Source: Artemisia argyi (Eukaryota > Streptophyta > Magnoliopsida > Asterales > Asteraceae). Taken from it: DNA of 64,000 nt. The stretch lies in NCBI GenBank assembly GCA_030686995.1, contig JARVZY010002399.1, positions 248,001 through 312,000 on the forward strand, written 5' to 3'. This document shows positions 23,743-34,859 of this stretch, piece by piece; within the stretch, counting starts at the first letter, position 1; each line of letters starts with the position of its first letter. The translations under genes and the position numbers were made by a program. The notes beneath the pieces were generated by a model that made no database searches, was not told the origin of the DNA, and saw only the letters and a program-made list of their open reading frames with translations.

Positions 23743-24543
23743 CGGGGTGTTATGAGTGGTTCTGGTGGGGGGTTGGTGCGGGGAGTTATTGTGGTGGGTT
23801 AGTTAGGTAAGAGCATTAATTGTGGGGGGCTCTTGTTGGAAAAAGGTGAGGAGGGGGGAGGTTGTATTCCCTGGTTTTGTGGGATTTGGTTGGGGGGAAG
23901 AAGGAGTTGACCGGGGTTTGACCCGGTTGACTGTTTGACCCAGGCTATTATAACAAAAGGGAGTGGGCCGGGTTTTTTGTGGTGGACTGGGCCTAAGGGT
24001 GGGTTGGTATTTGGGTTTGGTTTTGGTTTATTATTAACAAAAGGGGTCCGGTTGGATAGTTTAGGCACAAGGACCAATTTTGCAATTTTGGAAAAGATGA
24101 GGGGCTGAAATGGTAATTTCTCCAAAGTAACCATAAGGACCAATGTTGCCAATAACCATAACTCCAAGAACCATTTTTGTAATTTTCCAATTTTCAAAAT
24201 TCCAAAACTTCCCAGGGACCTAATTTGCCATTTTTGGATTTTTAAGGACTAAATATGTAATTTTTGGAAAACTTGTGACCCAAGTGTAATATTTAGTGAT
24301 TTTTGACTTTTGAAACCTTGGGTTGACTTTTCCTTTCAAAATAAATGCATAGGGCCTAAAATTGATAAGTTTTGAAACTTGGGGGACTGAAACTGCCAAT
24401 ACTGCAAACTTTGTACGTTTTTTCTTTGTTTTTGCACATTTTGCATTTAAAACACATAAAACACAATCCCTGGGATAATTTAAGTATTTTGATATCTTTT
24501 TGATTGTTTTTGTGCGTTTTGGCAGTTTAAATATATCAAAAAC

Positions 24544-24565
24544 GATGAGTGTTTGAGCACTCATC
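24544..24565. repeat. Terminal hairpin of the Athila LTR
   Basis: GATGAGTG, TTTGAG loop, CACTCATC: a perfect 8-bp inverted repeat ending one base before the LTR edge. Confidence 0.7.
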
Positions 24566-24566
24566 A

Positions 24567-26545
24567 AAAATCATCGGAAAAGGTACAATCTCTCATGACT
24601 CCCTTTTTATAGATGATGTAGCTCATGTTGATAACTTAGGTTTTAATCTCCTTAGTATTAGTCAACTTTGCCGTAATAAATATAATGCCCTTTTTAGTGA
24701 AAATGGAAGTAAAATACTTAAAGACGGTATAATCATAGCCAAAGGTGTTCTTAAGAACAACGTATACGTCATGAAGATGGATCAAACATCTAGAGACAAA
24801 CTTTGTCTTACTTCATTAGATGAATCTTCAACTTTATGGCATAGACATTTAGGACACGCTAACATGAGACTAATTCAAAACCTCTCCTCCAAAGACTTAG
24901 TTCGAAACCTACCTAAGTTGAAATATGACCAACACTTTTGTGACGCTTGCAAAGTCGGTAAACAAGTCCATAGTAGCCATAAGGCTAAAAACTTGGTTTC
25001 TACATCTAGGTGTCTTGAACTTTTGCATATGGATTTATTTGGTCCATCCGCTATACAAAGTTATGGAGGTAACTTCTATACTTTGGTCATAGTAGATGAT
25101 TACTCAAGATATATTTGGACAAAAATTTTGAAAAGTAAAAATGAAGCTTTTGATAAATTTGAGATTCTAAGTAAGAAAATTCAAAATCAAGTAGGGTCTA
25201 GTATTGTGTCTATTAGAACGGATCACGGTCGTGAATTTGATAATGAATTTTAATTTGGAAACTTTTGTGATAAAAATGGAATTACTCATAACTTTTCGGC
25301 TCCACGTACTCCTCAATCTAATGGTGTAGTAGAACGTAAAAACCAGACTTTGCAAGAGATGAGTAGAAAAATGTTTAGTGAACAAAACATTCCACAAAAG
25401 TTTTGGTATAACGCCGTTGACACATTAACGTACATTTTAAATCGAGTCTTAATTAGACCATTTTTGAATAAAACTCCTTATGAACTATATAAAGGTAAAA
25501 AGCCTACATTAGGTTACTTTAGAGTATTTGGGAGTAAATGCTTTATTCTTAACACCAAGGATTATCTCACCAAATTTGACCCAAAGTCTTATGAAGGTGT
25601 ATTTCTTGGATATCACAAAATAGTAAAGCTTACATTGTTTTGAACAAAGAAACCTTAAGAGTAGAGGAATCGTTGAACGTAACATTTGACGAGAGTCCAC
25701 CTCCCTCTAAGACATCACCTTTGGTAGATGATGACTTAGTTGAAAGCCAAGCAATAGAAAGTCAAGAGATCTTAGGTAATGACAAGGAAGATGAACTATT
25801 AAACAAAGAAATTGTCAATGTCAAAGAATCTAAAAGTCATCCATTAGATGGTGTCATAGGAAAAATTAACCAAAGAACACTAAGATCAAAAGTTCAAAAT
25901 GAACGCAACTTCTTTTGTTTCGTGTCAACCATTGAACCGAAAAACATTAATGAAGTCATTAAAGATGAGTCTTGGGTAATAGCAATGCAAGAAGAGTTAA
26001 ACCAATTTATTAGGAATGATGTATGGACATTAGTTCCTCAACCAAAGAGTCAAACAATAATTGGAACAAAATGGGTCTTTCGTAATAAAATGGATGAAAA
26101 TGGAATTGTGTCTAGAAACAAAGCTAGGCTAGTAGCACAAGGATATAATCAACAAGAAGGCATTGACTACGATGAAACTTTTGCTCCGGTTGCTAGGCTC
26201 GAGTGAATTAGAATCTTACTTGCATATGCATGTGCACACAATTTTAAAATCTTTCAAATGGACGTCAAAAGTGCATTTCTAAACGGAGTCATTAATGAAG
26301 AAGTGTATGTTGCTCAACCACCGGGCTTCATCGATTTTGAAAAACCCAATCATGTTTACAAACTTAAAAAGGCTCTTTACGGACTTAAGCAAGCTCCAAA
26401 AGCATGGTATGATCGACTTAAAACCTTCCTAGTTGATCATAAGTATACCATAGGCTTAGTTGATAATACTCTCTTCACAAAGAAGAAAGATTCACATATT
26501 ATCATAGTCCAAATCTATGTTGATGACATTATATTCGGATCAACT
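24567..26545 (+). pseudogene. SIRE-type Ty1/copia pol, integrase and first part of RT
   Basis: Copia order is clear. The GAG-pre-integrase zinc module comes first (WHRHLGH, FCDAC; about 24830-24950). The integrase core follows, with D in LLHMDLFGPS, D in IRTDHGREF and E in GVVERKN (about 25010-25370). RT then has [11 protein letters not shown] (about 26070), MDVKSAFLNG (26258) and catalytic YVDDIIFGST ending at 26545. The 5' part, including Gag and protease, was separated by the Athila insertion. The frame is broken by a stop at 25252, a one-base loss near 25616 and a stop at 26204. After GST the sequence jumps to a duplicated block; the missing RT and RNase H resume exactly at 42418. Confidence 0.9.
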
Positions 26546-26731
26546 TTTAGGTTCCGTCGTATCCATTTTCAGGTTCCGCCGACCTACAGAACCATTTTCT
26601 TTGTTTATATTAAACCAAACACCCATTATCTCATACCACCAGTTCCAAACTGCTACTATTCACTTTACCATTCATCCACAACCACGAAAACTTGGTCTTC
26701 CCTTCATTCACATTGCTCATAAATCATCATT
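26546..26731 (+). promoter_or_regulatory. SIRE internal promoter-like cassette and ATG-less leader (copy 1, 5' edge cut)
   Basis: The remains of a GGTTCCGCC cassette (two tandem partial copies) are followed by GACCTACAGAACC and a TATA-like TTATATTAA (26605-26613). A pyrimidine- and AC-rich leader of about 110 bases without any ATG then ends in a 5' splice-like GTAAGTATT. The complete cassette is in copy 2 at 43402-43490. The left end is cut by the duplication junction. Confidence 0.5.
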
Positions 26732-27285
26732 GTAAGTATTCTAAACATGATTACACTCCTGATCTGAGTCTAGAAATTCTATTTTTGCACAAAAACAAAA
26801 ACTTTGGGTTATGCATCAACTTTAGAAACTCATGCATGAAATTAGGTGTTTAACAAAATTAATCATGTTCCCCATAGTTAGGAATTGCATTCTTACTAAT
26901 TGTAAACATATTTGCTAAAACACCCCATGTAAAATTTTTGCAAAAATTTCTCAAAAATAGGACAAATATTTTTTCGTCTCACATTGTGAATACAAAATCA
27001 AAACGTTATGTTTAAAACATCACTTGCATAATGTCTCTTGAATGCTAAAGGGAATACATAACCAATATGTATTTTTGGGTACATTCAAACGAAGATACAT
27101 TGAACTAGGAGCGCTTGGGTTATCTTTTGTTTTATAACAAAACTTGCATTGTAAAACGTTTTTGAAGCATCAAAATGAGTCAAGATAACCGCACCTCCAC
27201 ATTGTTTTCATATAGGCACACACTAGAACACCTACATTATAATAGTCGTTTACTTAGACTAAAATGTGAAATTTTGTTTTTCTAG
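26732..27285 (+). other. Putative 554-bp intron upstream of SIRE ORF-a (copy 1)
   Basis: It begins GTAAGTATT and ends in a T-rich tract with TTTTTCTAG, 8 bases before the ATG of ORF-a. The copy at 43610-44163 has the same boundaries and exactly the same length. Splicing is inferred from sequence only. Confidence 0.45.
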
Positions 27286-27293
27286 GAATCGTC

Positions 27294-28403
27294 ATGCCTC
27301 CTCTAACCCATTACGACCACAAGGACACCATTAAGTACCTACCCAAACACCACAAAACCAAAGGTCTTACTCCAACTCACATCGATGTTTTCAAAGCCTT
27401 AGAAAAACGTTATGTCCATGAGGGTAGTACCATTGACCCATCCTTCCTATAAGGCACAAACCTCTACACGGAACTTGCCACAATCAACTTTGAGTGTCTC
27501 TTAGAAATCGAAGAGCCTATTTTTCCTAGGTTCATTTTAGAATTTTATGCATCCGTCACCCTCTCCACGGATGAGTGTGGTCGCATGTCTATTAACTTTA
27601 GGGCTAGTAGTCATCAACACTCCTTCACTCTCGAGGAGTTTGCTCAAATCCTAGGTGTCCCAAACCGTGGTACTTGCATCTACTCCGACTTGTACTCCCT
27701 CTCAACTCTTGACACACTCTTTGGCCGCATCCATCCCTATGACACCCCTCTTGTGTCCAAAGATGAACTTCGTGACCACCTCTTCATTAGGACAACCAAC
27801 ACTAGGAGAACCCGTTTGGGAAATGTGGTCGATAAGGACCCATATGGAATGGAACTTAATGAACTCAAGCCCCAATTCAAGAAATGGGAGGAAGTCCTTA
27901 GAGCCAATGTCATTAGCACCATAGGAAAACGAGATCATATAAATCTTTGCCTTTGCTACATGCTCTACTCCTTGTCCGTTAGGCAACCCTTAAACCTTGC
28001 CTACTACATGGCCAAGAGAATGGCCTACATTCCCGTGCATGGTACAACGGCTATGCCGTATGGAATGCTCTTGACCCATCTCTTTAGGTTCATCTCTCCC
28101 ATTTCACCAACTCCTAACGGTCTTCGCCTTGACTACTCTCTCATTCCACACACCTTTGTCCCACTAAGTGATAAGAGAGTCTACAAAGCCCAAGGAAAAC
28201 GTCCTCATCCTCCTACCTCCTCTTCATCATCCTCAATGAGTGAAGATGACACTTTGCCCAACTCTAGGCTCCCACCTCTAGAAAACCTATCCCAACTTCC
28301 GGATATTCCGAATGAGTTGGCGGAGTTCAAGCAAACAAAGGGGATGTTCAAGAATCTTAGGAGATTCCTTGCAAAGCTCAAGAAGAAGATCGACCGTCAA
28401 TGA
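27294..28403 (+). pseudogene. SIRE 3' ORF-a (copy 1), unknown function, one in-frame stop
   Basis: The frame starts at ATG 27294 (MPPLTHYDHKD) and runs 369 codons to TGA at 28403, broken by TAA at 27450-27452. The same TAA is present in copy 2, so it predates the duplication. The central part (about 27600-28180; FTLEEFAQILGVPNRGTCIY and later NLCLCYMLYSLSVRQPLNLAYYM) resembles a domain I recall in plant transposon-derived proteins of unknown role. The C-terminus has a serine-rich linker and a basic helical end (MFKNLRRFLAKLKKKIDRQ). I see no signal peptide or membrane span, so it is not an obvious envelope protein. Copies 1 and 2 differ at about two dozen residues, as expected under relaxed constraint. 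Confidence 0.65.
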
Positions 28404-29413
28404 GAGCGGGTGTGTAGGAGTGTTTTGCACAAGGTGCTATTTAAACAATTTGGTCATTTCAAACAATATGTGTTATGTATTTGTGTGTTGGTAGGATATT
28501 TGATACAATTTGGAACATGTTTGAACTAACTATGATGCAGGATGACAACATTTGGCACGTTGTCAAATTTTCATGTTTATGAAATTTTCACTAAGTATAG
28601 TGAAATTCATTAGCCACCGGTCAAAGTCCAATGGTATGCGTGTTTACATGTCCAATTTTTGCATTTCCTAACCAGATATGAATTATATTTTTGGTTTTAG
28701 GAGTTTTCGAAAAATTTAAAAATCGTCTCGCGGGTCAAAAACGCGGACTGCCTACTTTTTTAGGCCTGGCGGATATGGCGGCACCCTAGAATGGGTTCCG
28801 CCAGTGTATTTTCTGGGTAACCCAGAAATGGCCCAACGGACCAGACGGAACCCTCACATGGGTTCCGCCTGTGTAGTCTGAGGGTTCCGCCAGTGTTCCT
28901 GCAATTTTTATTTTTTTATTTTTCGACATTGCAACATCGACTCAACAACAAACCATCCTTTTAGATAAAAACCCATTCCCTACTATTTGCTAAGCACATT
29001 AGGGTCTTTCTCATCCTCTAGAACTCATAGAAACCTATTTCCCGCCAAATTTCAAACTTAGCTATAACAACCTCAAGGAACCTTCACCTATAAAGTAAGG
29101 AACCCTTCCAAAGGTTCCTTGCAATCCGTGGAACATATACCTTCAACCAATTTGCCAAAACCACTAAGCATTTAGTGGAAATCTTTGTCTTCTCACTTTA
29201 CCATTTTCATTGGATTGACTTCCATGATTTGACAACCCTCATTAGTCTTCCAAATCATTAGGAACCTCCATTTTTGTATGGCTAAACATCAAATCCAAAC
29301 ACTCCTTCCCATACTTCTTCACCACTATAAATTAAACCATCTTAGAACACTCTCAAATCACACCATCACCATCACAATCTCTGATTCTAAACATCTAATA
29401 AACCATTTTGGCA
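28404..29413 (+). promoter_or_regulatory. SIRE region between ORF-a and ORF-b, with GGTTCCGCC cassette and TATA box
   Basis: At 28771-28891 lie several copies of GGGTTCCGCC (28793, 28860, 28882) and the inverse ACGGAACCC (28844), the same motif as in the LTR U3. Downstream is CTATAAAGT (29088-29096), followed by the perfect inverted repeat AAGGAACC / GGTTCCTT (29097-29104, 29113-29120). The leader before ORF-b is AC-rich but contains some ATGs. No other gene is seen. Confidence 0.45.
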
Positions 29414-30373
29414 ATGACAAAGTCAACAATAACCTCTCAACCATCACGACCCGTTCGGAGAACCGCACGCATAAGTGTCAAACCACTCTGGTCAAACAAC
29501 ACAATCAACTTAACCTCTTCATCCTCGGATGAATTCTCCTCACCCATCAAAAATGAACATTTTCTAAACCTTGCATCTTCATCTCCATCACCCAATGAAC
29601 CTAATGAGCTTACAACTCCACCACCAACAAAATCACCCATTGACCCAACTCCACCAAGTGCTCCAACCCAACCATCCAAAACTCCATCACCATCACCATA
29701 ACCTAAACTTGAACCAATGGAGTTATTTGGGTCTCCTCTACCATCATCACATCCTTTTGTTCAAGACCTCAATGATCTTCCACCAAGATCAACAAATCCA
29801 CCACCTTTCACAAATGAAAAACCAAGGCCATTGCCTAACCCAAATGAACCTTTTAACCACAACCAACCACCACAACAAGAGTACCATCAACCAAAACCAT
29901 TGTTGTTTCCCCCTCTCTACAATGAAATCCATGGTCCTCTATATGGAAAACCAAACTTTGAAAACCATGATCACCCAACTCCACCACATTCTCAAACGCA
30001 AACCTTTGAGTCTTTCTTTCCTTCGTATGAGGAAATCCAAAGCATGGTTGAAAATCACCTCCATCAAGCAATGGAATTTCAAACAACCTTGCTTGACTCC
30101 ATACCAAACCCATCCTCCAACCAAGAAGCCAAAACCAATCCACCACCACCACCATCATCAAACGACCCGTTTCCACCCACTCATCACCGTGTTTGCTCAC
30201 AATGTGGGCAAATGCTCAAACAAGGTGAAAGCATCAAGATGTTGCTTCACCAATTTCAAAATGAAACCCGTTTTGCTATACAACACATCATAGAACGTTT
30301 GGATGCTCTTTCCCATCCAAACAACTCCTGGAGCATATTTGGAGGCCTTTTGCCCAATTTAGGATGTGTTTAA
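29414..30373 (+). pseudogene. SIRE 3' ORF-b (copy 1), proline-rich protein, one stop
   Basis: From ATG 29414 the frame runs to TAA at 30373 and is broken once by TAA at 29699-29701; copy 2 has TTA there, so this copy was inactivated later. The N-terminus is basic (RPVRRTARISVK). It is followed by long proline/serine/asparagine-rich stretches, then a C-terminal part with a CxxC (VCSQCGQMLKQG) and a helical segment (MLLHQFQNETRFAIQHIIERL). I do not recognise the family. No membrane segment is visible. Confidence 0.6.
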
Positions 30374-30910
30374 TGTCTTCTACTTATAGAAGTAGGATTT
30401 TAATTTTCTTTTATTTCTTGGTTACTTTTATTTTTTTTTTTTTTTGTTTTTAGAAGTTGGAAGATAGTTTTCATTTCTTGTCTTTGACTTTTGCAAAGTC
30501 ACATTTTACTTGAAATGACATCTTTTACTACTTTCTTACTTACATTGTTGGTTGATCATATATGAGTTGTTATTGTGGTTGCATATTGTGTGGTGACTAC
30601 AAGCTTGATTATATGTTATTATCACCAACTAACAATTTTTTGTAGGTTCAAAATCCATGTTTCCCATCTTGGCACTCCTTTTAGGGGGAGTATCGACCAA
30701 GGGGGAGCACGTGCATAGTTCCGATACACTACTCTACTTTTTGTTTCGACAAAAAGGGGGAGAAACATATATTAACCTTTAAACTTAAAATGATTTTCAT
30801 CACTTAAGTAAAACAAGTTTAATATATTTTTTTTAAGTCTTAAACACTAAAATTTTGTGAGTTACTTAAAAACAAAGTTTATGTTTTGTCATCAACAAAA
30901 AAGGGGAGAT
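30374..30910 (+). other. SIRE 3' untranslated region and polypurine tract
   Basis: AT-rich sequence with a poly-T run (30429-30445) ends in AAAAAAGGGGAGA (30897-30909), the polypurine tract just before the 3' LTR. An earlier run of G-rich strings (AAAGGGGGAG near 30755-30765 and TTTTAGGGGGAG near 30683) precedes it. Confidence 0.75.
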
Positions 30911-32008
30911 TGTTAATACAAATATCGCCTAAAAACGTTATTTATATTTTACAATCTTTGCTAAGTTTTGTTAATGACAAAATGTAAACTTTAGTTTCTA
31001 AGTAAAACTTAATTTTAGTTTAAAGACTTGCATAATTAGACATTTGCTACATTGTACATTTCACATAAAACACAACACTTTTTATTTCTTAAAATAGAAA
31101 TGTCACATCACATTTATGGTAAGTTTGTCAATATACATTTAAGGATAGATTGTGTATTTGACTAACCATAAATTTTCTTGCACAAGTTTTTGTTTGACTA
31201 GTTTTTATGTGATGTGACTTTGGTTAGTTTGAATGATTTATTTCAAACCCAACTGCAAGCCTGGCGGAACCCTGGGGGTACACGGGCAGAACCCACCTGA
31301 GGGTTCCGCCGTATCCGCCAGACCTGCAGAAGGTCTTGCTATAAATACCAAGCCATATGTTTGAATTTTGGTTTTATCACTCTACATTAGATTTTCACAC
31401 ACATACATACACTCTTTCATCTAACCCTTTAACATCTCATTTCTATGTGAAGTTTCTTTTGTAGCAAAGAAGTTCACAAGTTCATATAAAGTTACAAGTA
31501 TTCAACACAACGTTGCAAGACTTGTTAGCTTAGCATCGTGTAGACTTTGTGTAGTTTACACTTCATTTGATTGTGTATTTTCAGTAGTGATCGGTTAGTA
31601 TTTTAGTCCTCAAAATACAAAGTGTGACGGGAGTTGTTGTACCCTTGTAAAAGAACTAACGGGAGTGGTTGTACCCTTGTAAAAGAACTCGACATCTAGC
31701 TTAGTGTTGGGAAACGTGTATAAGCGACGTGTAAGGTTTTCTCCGCCGGTAAAAGGAGCTTGTTGACTAGTAAAAGAAAATCTCGAGTTGGATACTCGGG
31801 GCATGGACGTAGGGCAAGGAAAAAGAGTCCTTGTAGCCGAACAACGATAAATACTCGTGTTGTGGTTTGATCGTTTCTTTCTTTATACTTGCATGTTATA
31901 TATTGTTTGTGTTCATATCTTTGATTAAACGGAAAGTTTCGAAAGATAATCAAACAAGTTTAAAGTTTTTAAATGGTAAACTATTCAACCCCCTTCTAGT
32001 TTTCCACA
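30911..32008 (+). mobile_element. SIRE 3' LTR, copy 1 (1098 bp)
   Basis: TGTTAATAC...TTTTCCACA, directly after the polypurine tract. The TATA box CTATAAATACC is at 31339-31349. Just upstream is a perfect 11-bp inverted repeat, GGCGGAACCCT (31263-31273) and AGGGTTCCGCC (31300-31310), followed by GTATCCGCCAGACCTGCAG. The end beyond CAACCCCCTTCTAG is assigned from the TGT...ACA termini and from where Tat Gag coding begins. The copy at 50947-52044 has the same length. Confidence 0.85.
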
Positions 32009-33454
32009 GTACCAATGTCCACGATAGACTGAGTACAACATCTGATTCGCAGTACTCAGAAGAATATGAAGATGATGGAATACGCACCAATGTCCACTCT
32101 AGACTTGGTAACCGCAGAATACAAGACAGGCTTGGGCGACAACGCTCACTAAGCGACAGCTCTTCAAGGTCTGATAGCAGAAGGATCCAGGATAGACTGG
32201 GAAGACGGGCGCCTCCAAGTGAAAGTCCTCCAAGCTCAGATTCTGAGGAAAAATGGTGCAAACATCATAAAAGAGACAACTATTCCTCGAGTGATTCCTC
32301 GGACAACGAGGACAAAGAAACAGGACACTGGAAGTCTAGAGGAAGACGTCGTGAGGAGGAAGATGAAGACATATCTCTTCCTTAGCGCCTCCAAAAGATT
32401 GATGCGTTCATACGGCGCATTAATAACTACTTGGATGATAAGAAGAGGTGCATGCCCGCCAATGTGAAAATATATGATGGAACAGGTGACCCTGATGATC
32501 ACCTAAAAATTTTCAAATCTGCTGCAACCATCGAAAATTGGCCACAACCTGTGTGGTGTCATATGTTTAACTCTACCTTAGTAGGGAATGCGCGAACCTG
32601 GTTTAGTAAGCTTCCATGAAGAAGAATAAACGGGTTCGAAGAATTGCGAAAAGCATTCCGTTTAAACTTTACTCAGAGAAAGAAGTGCGCAAAGAACCCT
32701 GTTGAGTTGGCCAGAGTAAAACAGCGCCAAGGGGAATCAACAAGCGCTTACATGGAGCGCTTTAAAGACGAATGCATACACGTCAAGGCGTATCCTGAAG
32801 TACTAAAAATCTCGGGGTTCATGAATGGGATAAATAACCCAGAACTCATCAAGAAATTAAATGATAAGGTCCCCCAAACCTTTGATGAGTTAATGAAGCA
32901 CACAAGGTCCTTCATCCAAGGAGAAGCAGCAGCCGCAGATAGTAAAAAAGGCTACTCAAATTATAGGCAACAAGAACAGCCTAGGATACAATCCAATGAC
33001 CAGGGTAGCAATCGCAACAAGGGTTATCGTGGCCAGGGAAGTGGACGGGAAAATGATAAATAGACCCCCCCCCCTCACGAAAATACCAAGGGAGATATTA
33101 GCAACAAAGGGCGCAAACTTCCCGAAGCCCCCACCAATGCGCACCCCAGAGGACCGGCGCGTGGGGAATGGATACTGCGAATACCATGGACAAAAGGGCC
33201 AAACTACCAATGAGTGCGTCCAACTACGACAATTGATCAACAAACTGGTAAAGGAAGGTAGAATGGATCACCTCGTTAAAAATAAAAAAGAAGGAAAAGA
33301 AAAACCAAAGAATGGAGACAAGAAGGAGATAGCCAAAGACAAGGCTGACACAATCTACATGATACAATCAAGGCAGCGAAAAACTAGGCAAAAAGACAGC
33401 CAAAAGTTCTCCTCTAAGAATGAAATTTCCTTCCCAACTCTCGCTGCGGACAAC
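32009..33454 (+). pseudogene. Tat-type Ty3/gypsy gag, copy 1
   Basis: The SIRE element sits inside this gag. The N-terminal part has repeated I/V-x-D/S-R-L-G segments. The core (about 32460-32920) has YDGTGDPDDHL, the hallmark of Tat-lineage Gag, and ARTWFSKLP. The zinc finger near 33175 reads YCEYHGQKGQTTNEC; the expected H is Q here but H in copy 2. Stops at 32383 and 32618, a TAG at 33061 shared with copy 2 and a frame change near a run of ten C (33065-33074) show decay. The gene is cut at 33454 by the TR-GAG element and resumes at 41455. Confidence 0.85.
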
Positions 33455-34859
33455 TGATACGTGGGAATTGCACCAGGCATTACCTCTCAAGGGATCTTGA
33501 GAAGCTTGCAACCCCCACCAGGCAGTGTACCTGATCGTTGTAGTATAGTATAGTGACAAGTACCGGGGGATTGATCGTTCAGCTAGGAATAGTGTCGCTA
33601 GGATTAGAAAACCTAAATACTAGTTCTAAAGGTGAGAGATGATTCTTTTTGTATTTTTATATTTTTTAGAAAGCAAGTAAAAATCTCGGGTTTGAAGGAT
33701 TTGGGCAGATTTAGTTGCTAGTCAACTAACCCAATACTAAAGATGCAATCAAAATAAAATACTAGAAATGAAAATAAACTAAATTATACTAAGGTTGTGA
33801 GCAATAAGTGGAGAAAATGTGTTTACTTAGATTTCACTACTCCCTAGACATCTTTTACATGTTAATTACTTGTTATAGTTGCATGGATGACGGATTATAT
33901 TCCTTAATACCATTCATGGGGTATCGCACATAACTCCCCAATTCTATGAGCTCTTATCTCCTCCTATACCATGCCCAGCACAACCATAGGGATTATAAAC
34001 AGTGGCTCATGCATTAAATACAACCAATAAAGACCTTAGTGCAATAGGTTCATGTTTCTTAAGACGTTCAAGCATGTTACCATTTGGAGATCTGCCAGTT
34101 TTCTTAAGCCTAACATATAAATTCATTCATCCAAAACAAGTATAAACAAGTAATCAACACATAATTAACATCTAGGTTTCATTAGATCCAAGCAAACATA
34201 AGATAGATCTAGCCTAGCATGATGGAATTAAGACAAGAACAAGATATAGACAACCAACACATAGACATATTGATTGAATTAAAAGAACACTTATCTTAAT
34301 TACACATGAAAGGTATCAAGGGCTTAGAACCCTTGAAAAACCTGTAAAATATGCACCAAGTTCGTACTTAGGGTTTCTCCAAAACTTCTCTCTTTTTTAA
34401 TGTGAAAATTAGAAAACTATATATAGGAAAAGGGGTCTGACGGCGTCAAGACCAATCTTGTGACGCCGTCACCTCGCCGCCAAAACTCTTCTCGGACTGC
34501 CTTGATCTACTTTTGACGCCGTCATGTATTAGCATTTCCAGGCCGTCATGACTTTAACTCTTGACGCCCTACTTCGTGATGCCGTCCAATATGTACTGGG
34601 TCATCATGGAATTAACTCTTGACGCTGTCAGGGTATTACTCTTGACGCCGTCACTTACTGTTCCCAGCAAGGAAAATTAAGACTTTGGCGTTTTCTTCAC
34701 TTTTATGCTCCAAAAACGTCCGAATTGCTTCCTTTTCTAGATTTCACTCCCAAAGTACCTAAAATCTTAAAAGGAACGATTTAGGGCAATATTTGATCAA
34801 ATAAATTCAATTCTGGGCTTAAATGACCCCCTAAAAGTGGTTCATTTTTCGCCTCATCA
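33455..34859 (-). repeat. TR-GAG LTR C (3' LTR)
   Basis: TGATACGTGGG...CCTCATCA. It has a minus-strand TATA box at 34418-34426. The TGACG-box array (34438-34660) is more degraded than in LTR A, with forms such as GACGCTGTCA. The tRNA-Asp-like core is at 33535-33549. Confidence 0.92.

Larger units (their letters stand above)
21004..24566 (-). mobile_element. Athila LTR (about 3.56 kb), 5' LTR
   Basis: It starts TGATTGACG beside the primer site and ends GCACTCATCA at 24566, giving TGAT...ATCA ends. Beyond it a SIRE pol frame begins. It is very AT-rich at 21360-21870 (repeated TAATTAATT-like strings) and rich in AATAAGC at 21920-22270. Several predicted short frames (for example 23799-24197, minus) are not supported as genes. 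The right edge is inferred from where the copia coding similarity starts. The second Athila LTR is outside the window. Confidence 0.72.

Noticed and set aside
23799..24197. 132-codon minus-strand frame in the Athila LTR
   Set aside because: Proline-rich low-complexity product with no recognisable domain, inside an LTR, and no supporting second copy.
29571..30293. Histidine-rich 240-codon frame overlapping ORF-b
   Set aside because: It is the frame-shifted shadow of the proline-rich ORF-b; CCA/CAC-rich DNA reads as His or Pro in different frames.
27294..30373. Envelope-like gene in the SIRE 3' region
   Set aside because: Position fits, but neither ORF shows a signal peptide or membrane-spanning segment, so I do not call it envelope.
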